Positions 1 to 7,148 of a DNA stretch of 18,491 bases are shown one piece after another. Both the position numbers and the translations under genes were made by a program. The notes under the pieces were generated by a model that saw only the letters and a list, made by a program, of their open reading frames with translations, did not search any database and was not told the origin of the DNA. The DNA is taken from positions 1 to 18,491 of the forward strand of contig JAABTB010000005.1 in the NCBI GenBank assembly GCA_011390085.1, given 5' to 3'. Position 1 is the first letter of the stretch; each line of letters begins with the position of its first letter. Origin of the DNA: Desulfobacula sp. GTDB taxonomy: Bacteria > Desulfobacterota > Desulfobacteria > Desulfobacterales > Desulfobacteraceae.

Positions 1-691
1 TTTTATCCACCACGGCCCCTGTAAAAGAGCCTCGGATATGGCCGAAAAATTCGCTTTCAATAAGGGTGTCGGGGATCCCGCCGCAATTGACCACCACAAA
101 AGGATTGTCCCTGCGGTCGGAATTTTCATGGATGGCCCTTGCAATCAATTCTTTTCCCGTACCGCTCTCTCCTGTAATAAGAACATTGGTCTTGGTCGAA
201 GCAACCTGCTCGATTCTTTTGTAAATGGCCTGCATTCCCGGGCTTTTACCGATAATCCGGTTAAAATGCAGATGGTCTTTGAGTTCCGATGAAGCCTTTT
301 CTTTTTCCTGGTCAAGGGTCTTTAATTCCAGGGCCTTTTGTATGGTTTGTTTTAACTCGATGTTGTCAAAGGGCTTGGGAACAAAATCATAGGCCCCGTG
401 GTTCATGGCTTCAACCGCTATTTGAGTGGTTGAATAGGCCGATATCATGATGATGACCGTATCCGGGTTCTTTTTTTTGGCCTCTTTCAGGACTTCAAGG
501 CCGGTGATGTCGCCTAAGCGGATATCTGAAAGGACAAGGTCATACTCATTTTTTTCAATCATGTTCACGGCCTGTTTCCCGTTTTTGGCAACAGCCACTT
601 TATAACCTTCCTTGGACAATAAGACGTCAAGGAATTCCCTCATGCTGAGTTCATCATCGACAACTAGAATAGACGGCGCACTGCTCATCAT
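1..691 (-). CDS. Sigma-54-dependent response regulator, NtrC/PilR-like (partial, N-terminal 230 residues)
   Basis: This is a two-component transcription activator that would switch on sigma-54 promoters after phosphorylation by a sensor kinase. Reading from the ATG at 691, residues 1-120 form a receiver domain with acidic pair D12/D13, phospho-acceptor D56 in LVLSDIRLG and K106 in VPKPFD. After a linker, an AAA+ domain begins near residue 145 with Walker A GESGTGKE (174-181) and the sigma-54 contact loop GSFTGA (221-226), a variant of the usual GAFTGA. The rest of the AAA+ domain and any DNA-binding domain lie beyond the left edge. The start is set by an ATGA overlap with the pyrC stop; an ATG one codon later is also possible. 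The receiver resembles PilR, but the target genes cannot be told from this fragment. The family call is firm and the subfamily is not. Confidence 0.93.
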   Translation of the reverse strand, partial: MMSSAPSILVVDDELSMREFLDVLLSKEGYKVAVAKNGKQAVNMIEKNEYDLVLSDIRLGDITGLEVLKEAKKKNPDTVIIMISAYSTTQIAVEAMNHGAYDFVPKPFDNIELKQTIQKALELKTLDQEKEKASSELKDHLHFNRIIGKSPGMQAIYKRIEQVASTKTNVLITGESGTGKELIARAIHENSDRRDNPFVVVNCGGIPDTLIESEFFGHIRGSFTGAVVDK

Positions 692-2019
692 ATCGTATCC
701 TGCAAATCTTTCCCATCTCGTTGATAGATGACCTTTCCGTTCACCATGGTCAAAAAGGCGTTGCCTTTGACCTTCATTCCGGCAAATGGCGTATTGCGGC
801 TTTTGGATTTGAATGCAGAAGGATCAATCACATATTCATGGTCCGGATCGATAAGGGTCAGATCGGCCCTGTTCCCTTCTTTGATATCATTATTGATGCC
901 AAGGAGGTTTGCCGGTTGTTTGGCCATCTTATGGATCAATTCGGTTAAGGTCAAATTTCCATCATGGACCAGCTTCAAAGCCAGGGACAGTGAAGTCTCC
1001 AGCCCGACAATGCCAAAGGCGGCCCGGTCAAATTCCACATCTTTTTCAACGACACTGTGGGGGGCATGATCCGAGGCGATCAAATCAATGGTACCCTCCG
1101 AGAGCCCCTCTATAACCGCCTGTCTGTCTTCTTTTGAGCGCAACGGCGGATTCATTTTGAAATGGGTATCATACTCCTTAACATCTTCATCAATTAAGGT
1201 AAAATAATGGGGGGCGGTTTCACAGGTGATTTTCACCCCTCGTTTTTTGGCCTGCCGGATAGCTTCCACGGATTCCTTTGTGCTGATATGGCAGAAATGA
1301 ACCGGCGCACCGGTCAATTCCGACAGGGCAATGTCTCTCACCACCATAATACTTTCGGCGGCATTGGGAATCCCTTTGATTCCCCAGAAAGTGGAAAAAG
1401 GCCCTTCATTCATGGACCCGCCATCGGCAAGACTGGTGTCTTCGGCATGCACAAAGACGGGGATGTTCAAGCCCCTGCAATATTCAAGGGCCCGCCGCAT
1501 GAGGTTGGAATTTTCAACCGGTTTGCCGTCATCGGTGACGGCCACAATCCCGGCCTGTTTCATATCATGGATTTCAGCAAGGGTCTCGCCTTTCAGGCCT
1601 TGGGTGATGGCCCCCACCGGATATACCCTGGAAAGCCCGATTTCCCTTCCCCTTTGGATGATAAATCGGGTGACCTGGCTGTTGTCGTTCACCGGGTTTG
1701 TGTTGGGCATGCAGCAAACGGCTGTAAACCCGCCCCTCGCGGCTGCCGCAAGGCCGGTTTCAATGGTTTCCTTATATTCCTGGCCCGGCTCCCGTAAATG
1801 GACATGAATGTCAATCAATCCCGGAACAAGGATCTTGCCTGCGGCATCAATAATATGGGTATCCGGGATACGGGTATCCGGGTCCGCATCTTTATATTCC
1901 GGGTCCACATATTCCGGATCAACAATGGCATGGATCAGATGATCTTTAATAATGATGTCTTTTTTTGCATCCATATGGGGGGGGTCAAGAACCCTTGCCC
2001 CTTTAATGCGAATCAGCAT
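688..2019 (-). CDS. pyrC: Dihydroorotase, class I
   Basis: Cytoplasmic zinc amidohydrolase that cyclises N-carbamoyl-L-aspartate to dihydroorotate, the third step of pyrimidine synthesis. Metal-site motifs are all visible: [10 protein letters not shown] with H72/H74, D163 in AVTDDGKP, H191 in HAED, H244 in CHIST and D317 in ASDHAPH. An acidic residue at 163 instead of a carbamylated lysine fits class I enzymes. Length (443 residues) is slightly above the usual 425-430; the excess lies near residues 33-54, where a DPEY/PDT-rich repetitive segment is inserted. The first 17 bases overlap the end of pyrB, and a good GGGAGG ribosome site inside pyrB precedes the ATG. The stop overlaps the response-regulator start. 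Class I dihydroorotases often bind aspartate transcarbamoylase, which suits this pyrB-pyrC pair. Confidence 0.97.
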   Translation of the reverse strand: MLIRIKGARVLDPPHMDAKKDIIIKDHLIHAIVDPEYVDPEYKDADPDTRIPDTHIIDAAGKILVPGLIDIHVHLREPGQEYKETIETGLAAAARGGFTAVCCMPNTNPVNDNSQVTRFIIQRGREIGLSRVYPVGAITQGLKGETLAEIHDMKQAGIVAVTDDGKPVENSNLMRRALEYCRGLNIPVFVHAEDTSLADGGSMNEGPFSTFWGIKGIPNAAESIMVVRDIALSELTGAPVHFCHISTKESVEAIRQAKKRGVKITCETAPHYFTLIDEDVKEYDTHFKMNPPLRSKEDRQAVIEGLSEGTIDLIASDHAPHSVVEKDVEFDRAAFGIVGLETSLSLALKLVHDGNLTLTELIHKMAKQPANLLGINNDIKEGNRADLTLIDPDHEYVIDPSAFKSKSRNTPFAGMKVKGNAFLTMVNGKVIYQRDGKDLQDTI

Positions 2020-2941
2020 GCCTGCTCCCTCCCGCTACCAGGTAAAATAAAGCCATGCGCAAGGCGACCCCGTTTGTGACCTGCTCCAGGATGATGGAAC
2101 AGTCGGAATCGGCAACATCGCTGGATATTTCAACCCCCCTGTTCATGGGCCCGGGGTGCATGACAAGAACATCTTTCTGTGCAAGCTTCAGACGGTCCCG
2201 GTTTAATCCGAACAAGGTTGAATATTCTCTTTCCGTAGGGAAAAGGATGCTCCCCTGTCTTTCCTTTTGAATCCTGAGCATCATGACGACGTCCGAGCCT
2301 TCGATGCAGGCCTCCATATTGGGTGACACCGTGCATCCCAATTTTTCTATTCCTTTGGGGATCATGGTCCGGGGCGCGCAGATGGAAACCATAGCCCCCA
2401 TTTTTGAAAATCCGGTGATGTCGGATCGCGCCACCCGGGAATGGGAAATATCCCCGATAATGGATATTTTGAGTCCCGCTATCCGTCCTTTTTTTTCCCT
2501 GACACTCATCATGTCCAGCAGGGCCTGGGAAGGATGGGCATGGATGCCGTCCCCGGCATTGATAACGGAAGCCTTCACCCGTTTTGCAATGAGATGGGGG
2601 GCTCCGGAGGAAGGATGGCGCAGCACGATGACATCCGGTTTCATGGCTTCAAGGTTTTTGGCCGTATCAATGAGGGTCTCGCCCTTAACGATACTGGATG
2701 TGCCCGCAGATATGGAATGGGTGTCTGCCGAAAGCCGTTTGGCTGCCGTATCAAAAGAAAGCTTGGTTCTTGTGGAAGGTTCCTGGAAAAAAAGAACAAT
2801 GGTTTTGCCCCTGAGGGTGGGCACTTTTTTTACGGGCCGTTCTGAGATTTCCTTCATGCCCTGGGCCGTATCCAGAATCATGGAAATTTCCCAGGGCTCC
2901 AGGGATTCAATGTCAAGAATATCCTTTTTTTCAAACCGCAT
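2003..2941 (-). CDS. pyrB: Aspartate carbamoyltransferase catalytic chain
   Basis: Catalyses carbamoyl phosphate plus L-aspartate to N-carbamoyl-L-aspartate, the committed pyrimidine step, whose product is the substrate of the overlapping pyrC. The carbamoyl-phosphate signature FFQEPSTRTKLSFD spans residues 51-64 with S-T-R-T at 55-58. A catalytic loop with K86 (SSIVKGE), HPSQALLD (136-143) and the aspartate-domain motif HPGPMNRG (262-269) follow. Length (312 residues) is normal. No regulatory chain (pyrI) and no PyrR-type attenuator is seen next to it, so feedback control by a PyrI subunit is not indicated here. The gene starts 10 bp after the lepB stop with an AAGGTAAG-like ribosome site, suggesting co-transcription with lepB. 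Confidence 0.97.
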   Translation of the reverse strand: MRFEKKDILDIESLEPWEISMILDTAQGMKEISERPVKKVPTLRGKTIVLFFQEPSTRTKLSFDTAAKRLSADTHSISAGTSSIVKGETLIDTAKNLEAMKPDVIVLRHPSSGAPHLIAKRVKASVINAGDGIHAHPSQALLDMMSVREKKGRIAGLKISIIGDISHSRVARSDITGFSKMGAMVSICAPRTMIPKGIEKLGCTVSPNMEACIEGSDVVMMLRIQKERQGSILFPTEREYSTLFGLNRDRLKLAQKDVLVMHPGPMNRGVEISSDVADSDCSIILEQVTNGVALRMALFYLVAGGSRHADSH

Positions 2942-2951
2942 GGCGCTTACC

Positions 2952-3587
2952 TTATTTTAATAGATCACCGATTCTTTTCCAGCGGACTCCGAAATCCTCC
3001 TTGTCCCAGGACCAGTATATGATCAATGCTTTTCCCCGGACATCCTTCAAATCCACAAATCCCCAGAACCTGCTGTCGTGGCTGTTGTCCCTGTTGTCGC
3101 CCATGACAAATAATTTATTCTCCGGGACAGTGAATTTAGGAATATTATCCCGCCTGGCCCTTGCCCGGTCCGGAAGATCCGGCGGGTATATGATGTTTTC
3201 TTTATATTGGGCATAGGGCTCGGGTTCAACAAATTTTCCGTTGACATAGAGCTTTTTATGATCGATTTCCACCGTGTCCCCTGCCGTGGCAATCACCCGT
3301 TTGATAAAATCCTTGGACGGGTCTTCAGGGTATTTAAACACCACGATATCCCCCTTTTCCGGTGTTTTAACGGGGATAAGGGTTTTGCCGTCGGTAAACG
3401 GAATTTTGACCCCATATATAAATTTATTCACCAGGATCTGGTCTCCGATCTGCAGGGTTTCCAGCATGGAGCCCGACGGGATCTTAAAGGCCTGAATAAT
3501 AAAGGTGCGAATGAACATGGCAATAATTACGGCAATAACAATGGCTTCAATATTTTCACGCAAAGCACTTTTCTTTTTTTCTGCCAT
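2952..3587 (-). CDS. lepB: Signal peptidase I
   Basis: Inner-membrane serine protease that removes signal peptides from secreted proteins on the periplasmic face. It uses a Ser-Lys dyad: S40 in PSGSML and K96 in DFIKRVIA. The box MGDNRDNSHDSRFWG starts at residue 162. One N-terminal membrane segment (about residues 14-33) precedes the catalytic domain, so this is the single-anchor form; at 211 residues it is shorter than the two-segment Escherichia coli enzyme. The ATG is preceded by AAGGA at good spacing. The gene sits 13 bp after the DUF39 gene and 10 bp before pyrB; nothing suggests a functional link with either, only shared transcription. Confidence 0.97.
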   Translation of the reverse strand: MAEKKKSALRENIEAIVIAVIIAMFIRTFIIQAFKIPSGSMLETLQIGDQILVNKFIYGVKIPFTDGKTLIPVKTPEKGDIVVFKYPEDPSKDFIKRVIATAGDTVEIDHKKLYVNGKFVEPEPYAQYKENIIYPPDLPDRARARRDNIPKFTVPENKLFVMGDNRDNSHDSRFWGFVDLKDVRGKALIIYWSWDKEDFGVRWKRIGDLLK

Positions 3588-3600
3588 TTTTTTTCCTTAT

Positions 3601-4767
3601 CTAATAGAACATATGTTGAGGTTGAGTTAGAAAGAACTTTGCCTTGAGTATGGATTTTTTCAAGATATCGGCTATTTTTCGCGCCTTCACCATGCTGGAC
3701 AAGGGAACCGTTTGAATTTTTCTGCCTTTAAGGGTGATGGTCCCGCTTTTCAACTCTGCATAGCTGACCTGGCCATAGGATTTGGAAACCCCCTCCGGGT
3801 AGTCAAATCCATAATCGACCACCTGGGTAAACAATTCCTCATCGGAAACCGAGGTGTATTTCAAAATTTCTTCATTCAGAATCGGGATGGGGATGCCGAG
3901 TCCAACGGACAAGGAACAGCCATATCCCCTGATGCTCTGCCCCACAAGCCATTCCGGCGACATTTCCTTTAAATCCCCGATAACGGAAAGGGTGCCGGCA
4001 GGTTTGAGAGGAACCCCGTTCAACCCTCTTTCAACCTCTTTTTTATGCTGGGTCCCTGTCCAGGTCACATACCCCTGGGCCCCGCCCAGGAAAATACGGG
4101 TACCCAGTCCAATGGTTTTTAAATACGGATCATTCATCAGGGGACTCAGTTCCCCTGATGTGGAATAATTGGCATTGCCCATGTCCGGCTTTAAAGTGCC
4201 CATATACGTATATTTGATTTTTTCAGACCGGTTGACGGCGCAGTTATAATTCTGATAGGCGTTCCTGGGATTGCACAGCATGGCGTTGGGAAGATCTTTC
4301 AAGGTCACAAGTTTCTCTATTTTCCGGTTGGGATAACAATCCGTTCCATAGCTTTCCGCCCTTAAATGGACCTGTTTGCCGGCCACAAGGTCTTGGATGA
4401 CATGCCCTCCTCCGTAATTAAACTCCCCGGGATGGCGTTTGTTCAAGGGATCATCCTCGCAGGTCTGGGTCACCCCCAGATAGCAGTCCACGGCGGCCAC
4501 TCCTGAATAGGCAAATACATTGTTGAACCAGGTTTTGGTGGTCCGGATCAGGGGTTTGAACTGACCGATATTGATAAAGGCGCCCGACGAACACATGGGA
4601 GCAAAGGTGCCGGTGGTGACCACATCCACTTTTTTGGCCGCTTCAACAACCCCTTCTCTTTTTGCAATATCAATAATCTCTTCCGCCGTCACCACGACTG
4701 CTTCTCCGGCGGCAATTTTCCTGTTGATCTGTTCTATTGTTCTGTTTACTTTATAATCATTCATCAT
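3601..4767 (-). CDS. DUF39/HcyBio homocysteine biosynthesis protein
   Basis: Member of the DUF39 (HcyBio) family, implicated in methanogens and Desulfovibrio-type sulfate reducers in making homocysteine from aspartate semialdehyde and sulfide, thereby bypassing O-acyl-homoserine. Recognised from family segments such as TTGTFAPMCSSGAF (51-64), AYSGVAAVDCYLG (86-98), GEFNYGGGHVI (114-124) and GARIF/GGAQGY-like blocks (221-233). Cysteines at 59, 95, 103, 144, 165, 176 and 284 are candidates for sulfur chemistry. The 388-residue protein ends after the core domain; no CBS pair is present, and no partner ferredoxin/NIL-domain gene is adjacent, so a partner must be elsewhere. Two in-frame ATGs open the gene; AAGGCAAGG precedes them. 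A 15-bp tandem repeat fills the gap to the upstream peptidase gene. The family assignment is strong; the reaction in this organism is inferred. Confidence 0.88.
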   Translation of the reverse strand: MMNDYKVNRTIEQINRKIAAGEAVVVTAEEIIDIAKREGVVEAAKKVDVVTTGTFAPMCSSGAFINIGQFKPLIRTTKTWFNNVFAYSGVAAVDCYLGVTQTCEDDPLNKRHPGEFNYGGGHVIQDLVAGKQVHLRAESYGTDCYPNRKIEKLVTLKDLPNAMLCNPRNAYQNYNCAVNRSEKIKYTYMGTLKPDMGNANYSTSGELSPLMNDPYLKTIGLGTRIFLGGAQGYVTWTGTQHKKEVERGLNGVPLKPAGTLSVIGDLKEMSPEWLVGQSIRGYGCSLSVGLGIPIPILNEEILKYTSVSDEELFTQVVDYGFDYPEGVSKSYGQVSYAELKSGTITLKGRKIQTVPLSSMVKARKIADILKKSILKAKFFLTQPQHMFY

Positions 4768-4775
4768 AAACCTTG

Positions 4776-4810
4776 CCTTTATATATCAGGCCTTTATATA
4801 TCAGGCCTTT
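4776..4810. repeat. 15-bp tandem direct repeat, 2.3 copies
   Basis: The unit CCTTTATATATCAGG occurs perfectly at 4776-4790 and 4791-4805, followed by a partial copy CCTTT at 4806-4810. On the minus strand the unit reads CCTGATATATAAAGG and fills almost the whole gap between the M23 peptidase stop (4809-4811) and the DUF39 start (4767). Each copy carries TGATATATA, which resembles an extended -10 element, and a near-palindrome around AGGCCT. Whether it is a promoter duplication or a slippage product cannot be told from the sequence. Confidence 0.9.
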
Positions 4811-6176
4811 ATTTGATTGCGTCTATTTTTGATATAATATTATTTCTGATCCAGGAATCATCCCACCATTCAATGGGATTGACAAAGACAGGTCCAACCA
4901 TCATCGAAAAATGAAGATGATCCCCGGCCGCCATTCCGGTTAGCCCGGTAAGACCGATTTGAGTCTCTTTTTCAACCCTGTCACCTTCTCGGACCGTTAT
5001 CTCGCTCAGGTGGGAATAAAGGCTGCAAAGCCCGAATCCATGATCAACGATCACTGTATTGCCGTAAATTCCGATGGGTTGGGTTGACAGGACCTTGCCT
5101 TTGTTGGCGGCATAAACAGGGGACCGGGCAGTGGATGCAAGATCAATCCCCAGGTGAACGGCCCTGTCGATCTCGCTGCCTTTATACTGATAAATCCTGT
5201 GATCTGCAAATCCAGCCTTTCGTTCCGAACCCGCAAGCCTTTGAAATATGCCGTCCCAGTATTTTATGGATTCTGAAGCCGAGGTAAGGTTGAAGACCAG
5301 AACCGCATTCTCTTGTCGAAGGTCCCCATTGATATATAAAAATTTTTTTAGCAAGGGGTTTTCCTGGCCCTGAAACTCGCCTTCTCTCGCACCTAGGTCA
5401 AATTCAGGCATTTTCTGTTCCAGAAATGCGTCTGAAATGTTGAGAATATCCGTTTTATACCGTTTATCTCTGATATGATGATAAAAACCTTTCCGGGTGA
5501 TATTGCCGGCCATGTCTTCTGCAACCAGACTGATTCTTGTGCCGGGTCCCTGAAGATAGCTCAGGGCAAAAAAACAGGCATAAATGTTTGTGTTTTCAAA
5601 AAGGCCTGGATGGCCTGAAAAAAAATCATCTCCCACCTGAACACCGGTTTTTATATTTTCTTCAAAAACTTTATACAGAATAAGGCCTGAACCCCCTCTT
5701 TCGATATTGTGCTGTTCGGATAAAACATGAATGTCCGGCGGTTTTGAATCATAGACCAGTTTTTTTTCAACATGGGAAATATTGCCCTTGCCCCATCCCC
5801 ACAGGGAATTGTCCGATGCGGTTATCGCTATGGTGACCTCACCGTCGGTTATTCCATATTTCAAGGCGTCAATAGGAACCTTAAAAGAATCCGTCAGGGT
5901 TTTGGAACCGGAAAATATATTGAGAAGGCCTGAAGATTCGTATTGTTTATCGATCAGAACGGTTTCCTTCCCCTGCTGAGAAATGGTTACCATGGCCTGT
6001 TGAAGGCCTGTTTTCGAATCATACAGGGTAAAGGACAGTTCCTGTTCTTTTTTCAGATACCCGGAAGACAATGCCGTATCAACAACCGGAGCCTTACCTT
6101 CAAAAAGATAAAAAAGGGCGTAGACAAAGACACTTGCCGTGATCAAAATCAGAACCGAAGCAAGAGTTTTTTTCAT
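4809..6176 (-). CDS. Membrane-anchored M23 (LytM-type) metallopeptidase
   Basis: Predicted periplasmic peptidoglycan endopeptidase or regulator. Residues 5-24 form a signal anchor or uncleaved signal peptide. Residues 30-335 are a long region rich in short beta-strand-like stretches with phrases such as VAEDMAGN (218-225), suggesting Ig-like sandwich domains rather than the coiled coil common in EnvC/NlpD relatives. The C-terminal M23 domain (about 335-440) has the complete zinc and catalytic set: H341 and D345 in HLGIDLA, H389 in LYSHL, and H420/H422 in GDHLHF. It is therefore likely an active enzyme, not a degenerate LytM activator. The ATG is preceded by only a weak TAGGT ribosome site. 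The gene is first in the minus-strand block and faces the divergent kdsA operon. The physiological substrate is not known from sequence. Confidence 0.9.
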   Translation of the reverse strand: MKKTLASVLILITASVFVYALFYLFEGKAPVVDTALSSGYLKKEQELSFTLYDSKTGLQQAMVTISQQGKETVLIDKQYESSGLLNIFSGSKTLTDSFKVPIDALKYGITDGEVTIAITASDNSLWGWGKGNISHVEKKLVYDSKPPDIHVLSEQHNIERGGSGLILYKVFEENIKTGVQVGDDFFSGHPGLFENTNIYACFFALSYLQGPGTRISLVAEDMAGNITRKGFYHHIRDKRYKTDILNISDAFLEQKMPEFDLGAREGEFQGQENPLLKKFLYINGDLRQENAVLVFNLTSASESIKYWDGIFQRLAGSERKAGFADHRIYQYKGSEIDRAVHLGIDLASTARSPVYAANKGKVLSTQPIGIYGNTVIVDHGFGLCSLYSHLSEITVREGDRVEKETQIGLTGLTGMAAGDHLHFSMMVGPVFVNPIEWWDDSWIRNNIISKIDAIK

Positions 6177-6203
6177 TAAGAATACCTATTTTTTCAGTGG
6201 GTT

Positions 6204-6233
6204 AGTAAATTTTCAGTAAAATTACAGTAAAAT
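6204..6233. repeat. Three AGTAAA boxes at 11-bp phasing
   Basis: AGTAAA begins at 6204, 6215 and 6226, exactly 11 bp apart, with the last two copies extended to the perfect 9-mer CAGTAAAAT (6214-6222 and 6225-6233). They lie in the 155-bp divergent gap between the M23 peptidase and kdsA. One-turn phasing places every box on the same face of the helix, as in cooperative regulator sites, but AT-rich chance repetition is possible. Confidence 0.6.
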
Positions 6234-6271
6234 AGCAGCTCTGCCTCAACTTATCAAGCAATTTTCCATTC

Positions 6272-6300
6272 TTGACTTTTTGGGTCCTTAAAGATACCTT
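6272..6300 (+). promoter_or_regulatory. Candidate sigma-70 promoter for the kdsA operon
   Basis: TTGACT (6272-6277) matches the -35 hexamer at five of six bases. A 17-bp spacer leads to TACCTT (6295-6300), which keeps only the first, second and last bases of TATAAT. It is correctly placed to drive kdsA and the genes after it, but the -10 match is poor. No convincing sigma-54 (GG-N10-GC) site was found in the gap. Confidence 0.35.
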
Positions 6301-6301
6301 G

Positions 6302-6325
6302 GCCCCACAAACCTTAATTTGGGGC
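6302..6325 (+). promoter_or_regulatory. Inverted repeat overlapping the kdsA ribosome-binding site
   Basis: The left arm GCCCCA (6302-6307) pairs with the right arm TGGGGC (6320-6325), with further A-T pairing inside across a small bulge. The right arm contains GGGG (6321-6324), the only Shine-Dalgarno-like stretch before the kdsA ATG at 6332. If transcribed, the hairpin would hide the ribosome site; if the candidate promoter at 6272-6300 is used, transcription would start inside the left arm and this would act only as a DNA palindrome. Confidence 0.45.
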
Positions 6326-6331
6326 TTATTT

Positions 6332-7144
6332 ATGAAGAATTATTTCCATAGTCTGACGGATCGACCCGATCCTGTTTTTTTTCTTATTGCCGGTCCCTGC
6401 GTCATTGAGAGCTATGACATTACCTATCAGATCGCCCATACCCTGAAAACGGTTACCGACCGTCTTAATATCCCATTGATTTTCAAGGCCTCCTTTGACA
6501 AGGCAAACCGGACATCCATCCAATCCTATCGGGGACCCGGTTTTGACAAGGGATTGGATATTCTTGGCAAAGTCAAAAAAAAACTGGACATACCCGTGAT
6601 TTCCGATATTCATTTGCCCGATCAGGCGGAAAAAGCAGCACAAATTCTTGATGTGATTCAAATCCCCGCCTTTTTATGCAGGCAAACGGATTTGATCCTG
6701 GCGGCCTGTCGGACAGGGCTGCCGGTCAATATTAAAAAAGGCCAGTTTCTGGCCCCCCATGACTGCCGCAATATTCTCAATAAAGCCGGACAAACCGGCA
6801 ATCCGCATATTTCCATCACTGAACGGGGATCATCCTTCGGCTATAACAATCTCGTGGTGGATTTTCGATCCATTCCCATCATCCGGCAAATGGGAATCCC
6901 CGTCATTTTTGATGCCACCCACAGTGTCCAACTCCCCGGTGGCGCCACAGACGTTTCATCCGGAGAAAGACAATATATTCCTGTACTTGCCAAAGCAGCC
7001 ATTGCCGCAGGGGCCGACGGTATATTTATGGAAACCCATCCTGATCCGGAAAAAGCACTCTGCGACGGCCCCAATTCCTTTCCCCTCAATGATATGGAAA
7101 CGCTTTTATCCACTCTTCTTTCTATAAAAAAAGCCGTTGGATAA
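6332..7144 (+). CDS. kdsA: 3-deoxy-8-phosphooctulonate (Kdo-8-P) synthase
   Basis: Condenses phosphoenolpyruvate with arabinose 5-phosphate to give Kdo-8-phosphate, the precursor of the Kdo sugar in the LPS inner core. Motifs in order: LIAGPCVIES (18-27), FKASFDKANRTS (51-62), RGPGFDKG (67-74), NIKKGQFLAP, ERGSSFGYNNLVVDFRS, DATHSVQLPGG and METHPDPE. Cysteine 23 in GPC, where the metal-independent E. coli type has asparagine, marks the metal-dependent class. The ATG at 6332 (MKNYFHSL) is chosen over an upstream in-frame ATG at 6272: that one lies in the TTGACT promoter-like element and would add 20 residues unlike the family. The product is dephosphorylated by the next gene, kdsC. No kdsD gene lies between them, so arabinose 5-phosphate must come from an isomerase encoded elsewhere. 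Confidence 0.95.
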   Translation: MKNYFHSLTDRPDPVFFLIAGPCVIESYDITYQIAHTLKTVTDRLNIPLIFKASFDKANRTSIQSYRGPGFDKGLDILGKVKKKLDIPVISDIHLPDQAEKAAQILDVIQIPAFLCRQTDLILAACRTGLPVNIKKGQFLAPHDCRNILNKAGQTGNPHISITERGSSFGYNNLVVDFRSIPIIRQMGIPVIFDATHSVQLPGGATDVSSGERQYIPVLAKAAIAAGADGIFMETHPDPEKALCDGPNSFPLNDMETLLSTLLSIKKAVG

Positions 7145-7148
7145 GCCC

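Noticed and set aside
1207..1797. 196-residue plus-strand open frame opposite pyrC
   Set aside because: It lies wholly inside pyrC, whose metal-site motifs are intact on the other strand; its translation has no recognisable domain.
2283..2960. 225-residue plus-strand open frame opposite pyrB
   Set aside because: Antisense shadow of pyrB, which carries all its catalytic motifs.
6272..6331. Upstream in-frame ATG as the kdsA start
   Set aside because: The ATG lies in the TTGACT promoter-like element, has no ribosome site, and the extra 20 residues do not resemble KdsA N-termini.
6177..6331. Sigma-54 promoter in the divergent gap
   Set aside because: No GG-N10-GC pair resembling TGGCAC-N5-TTGC was found on either strand by eye.
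7137..7148. TTG start for kdsC overlapping kdsA
   Set aside because: Possible, but an ATG four codons later keeps the whole HAD motif and needs no rare start codon; left as an alternative.
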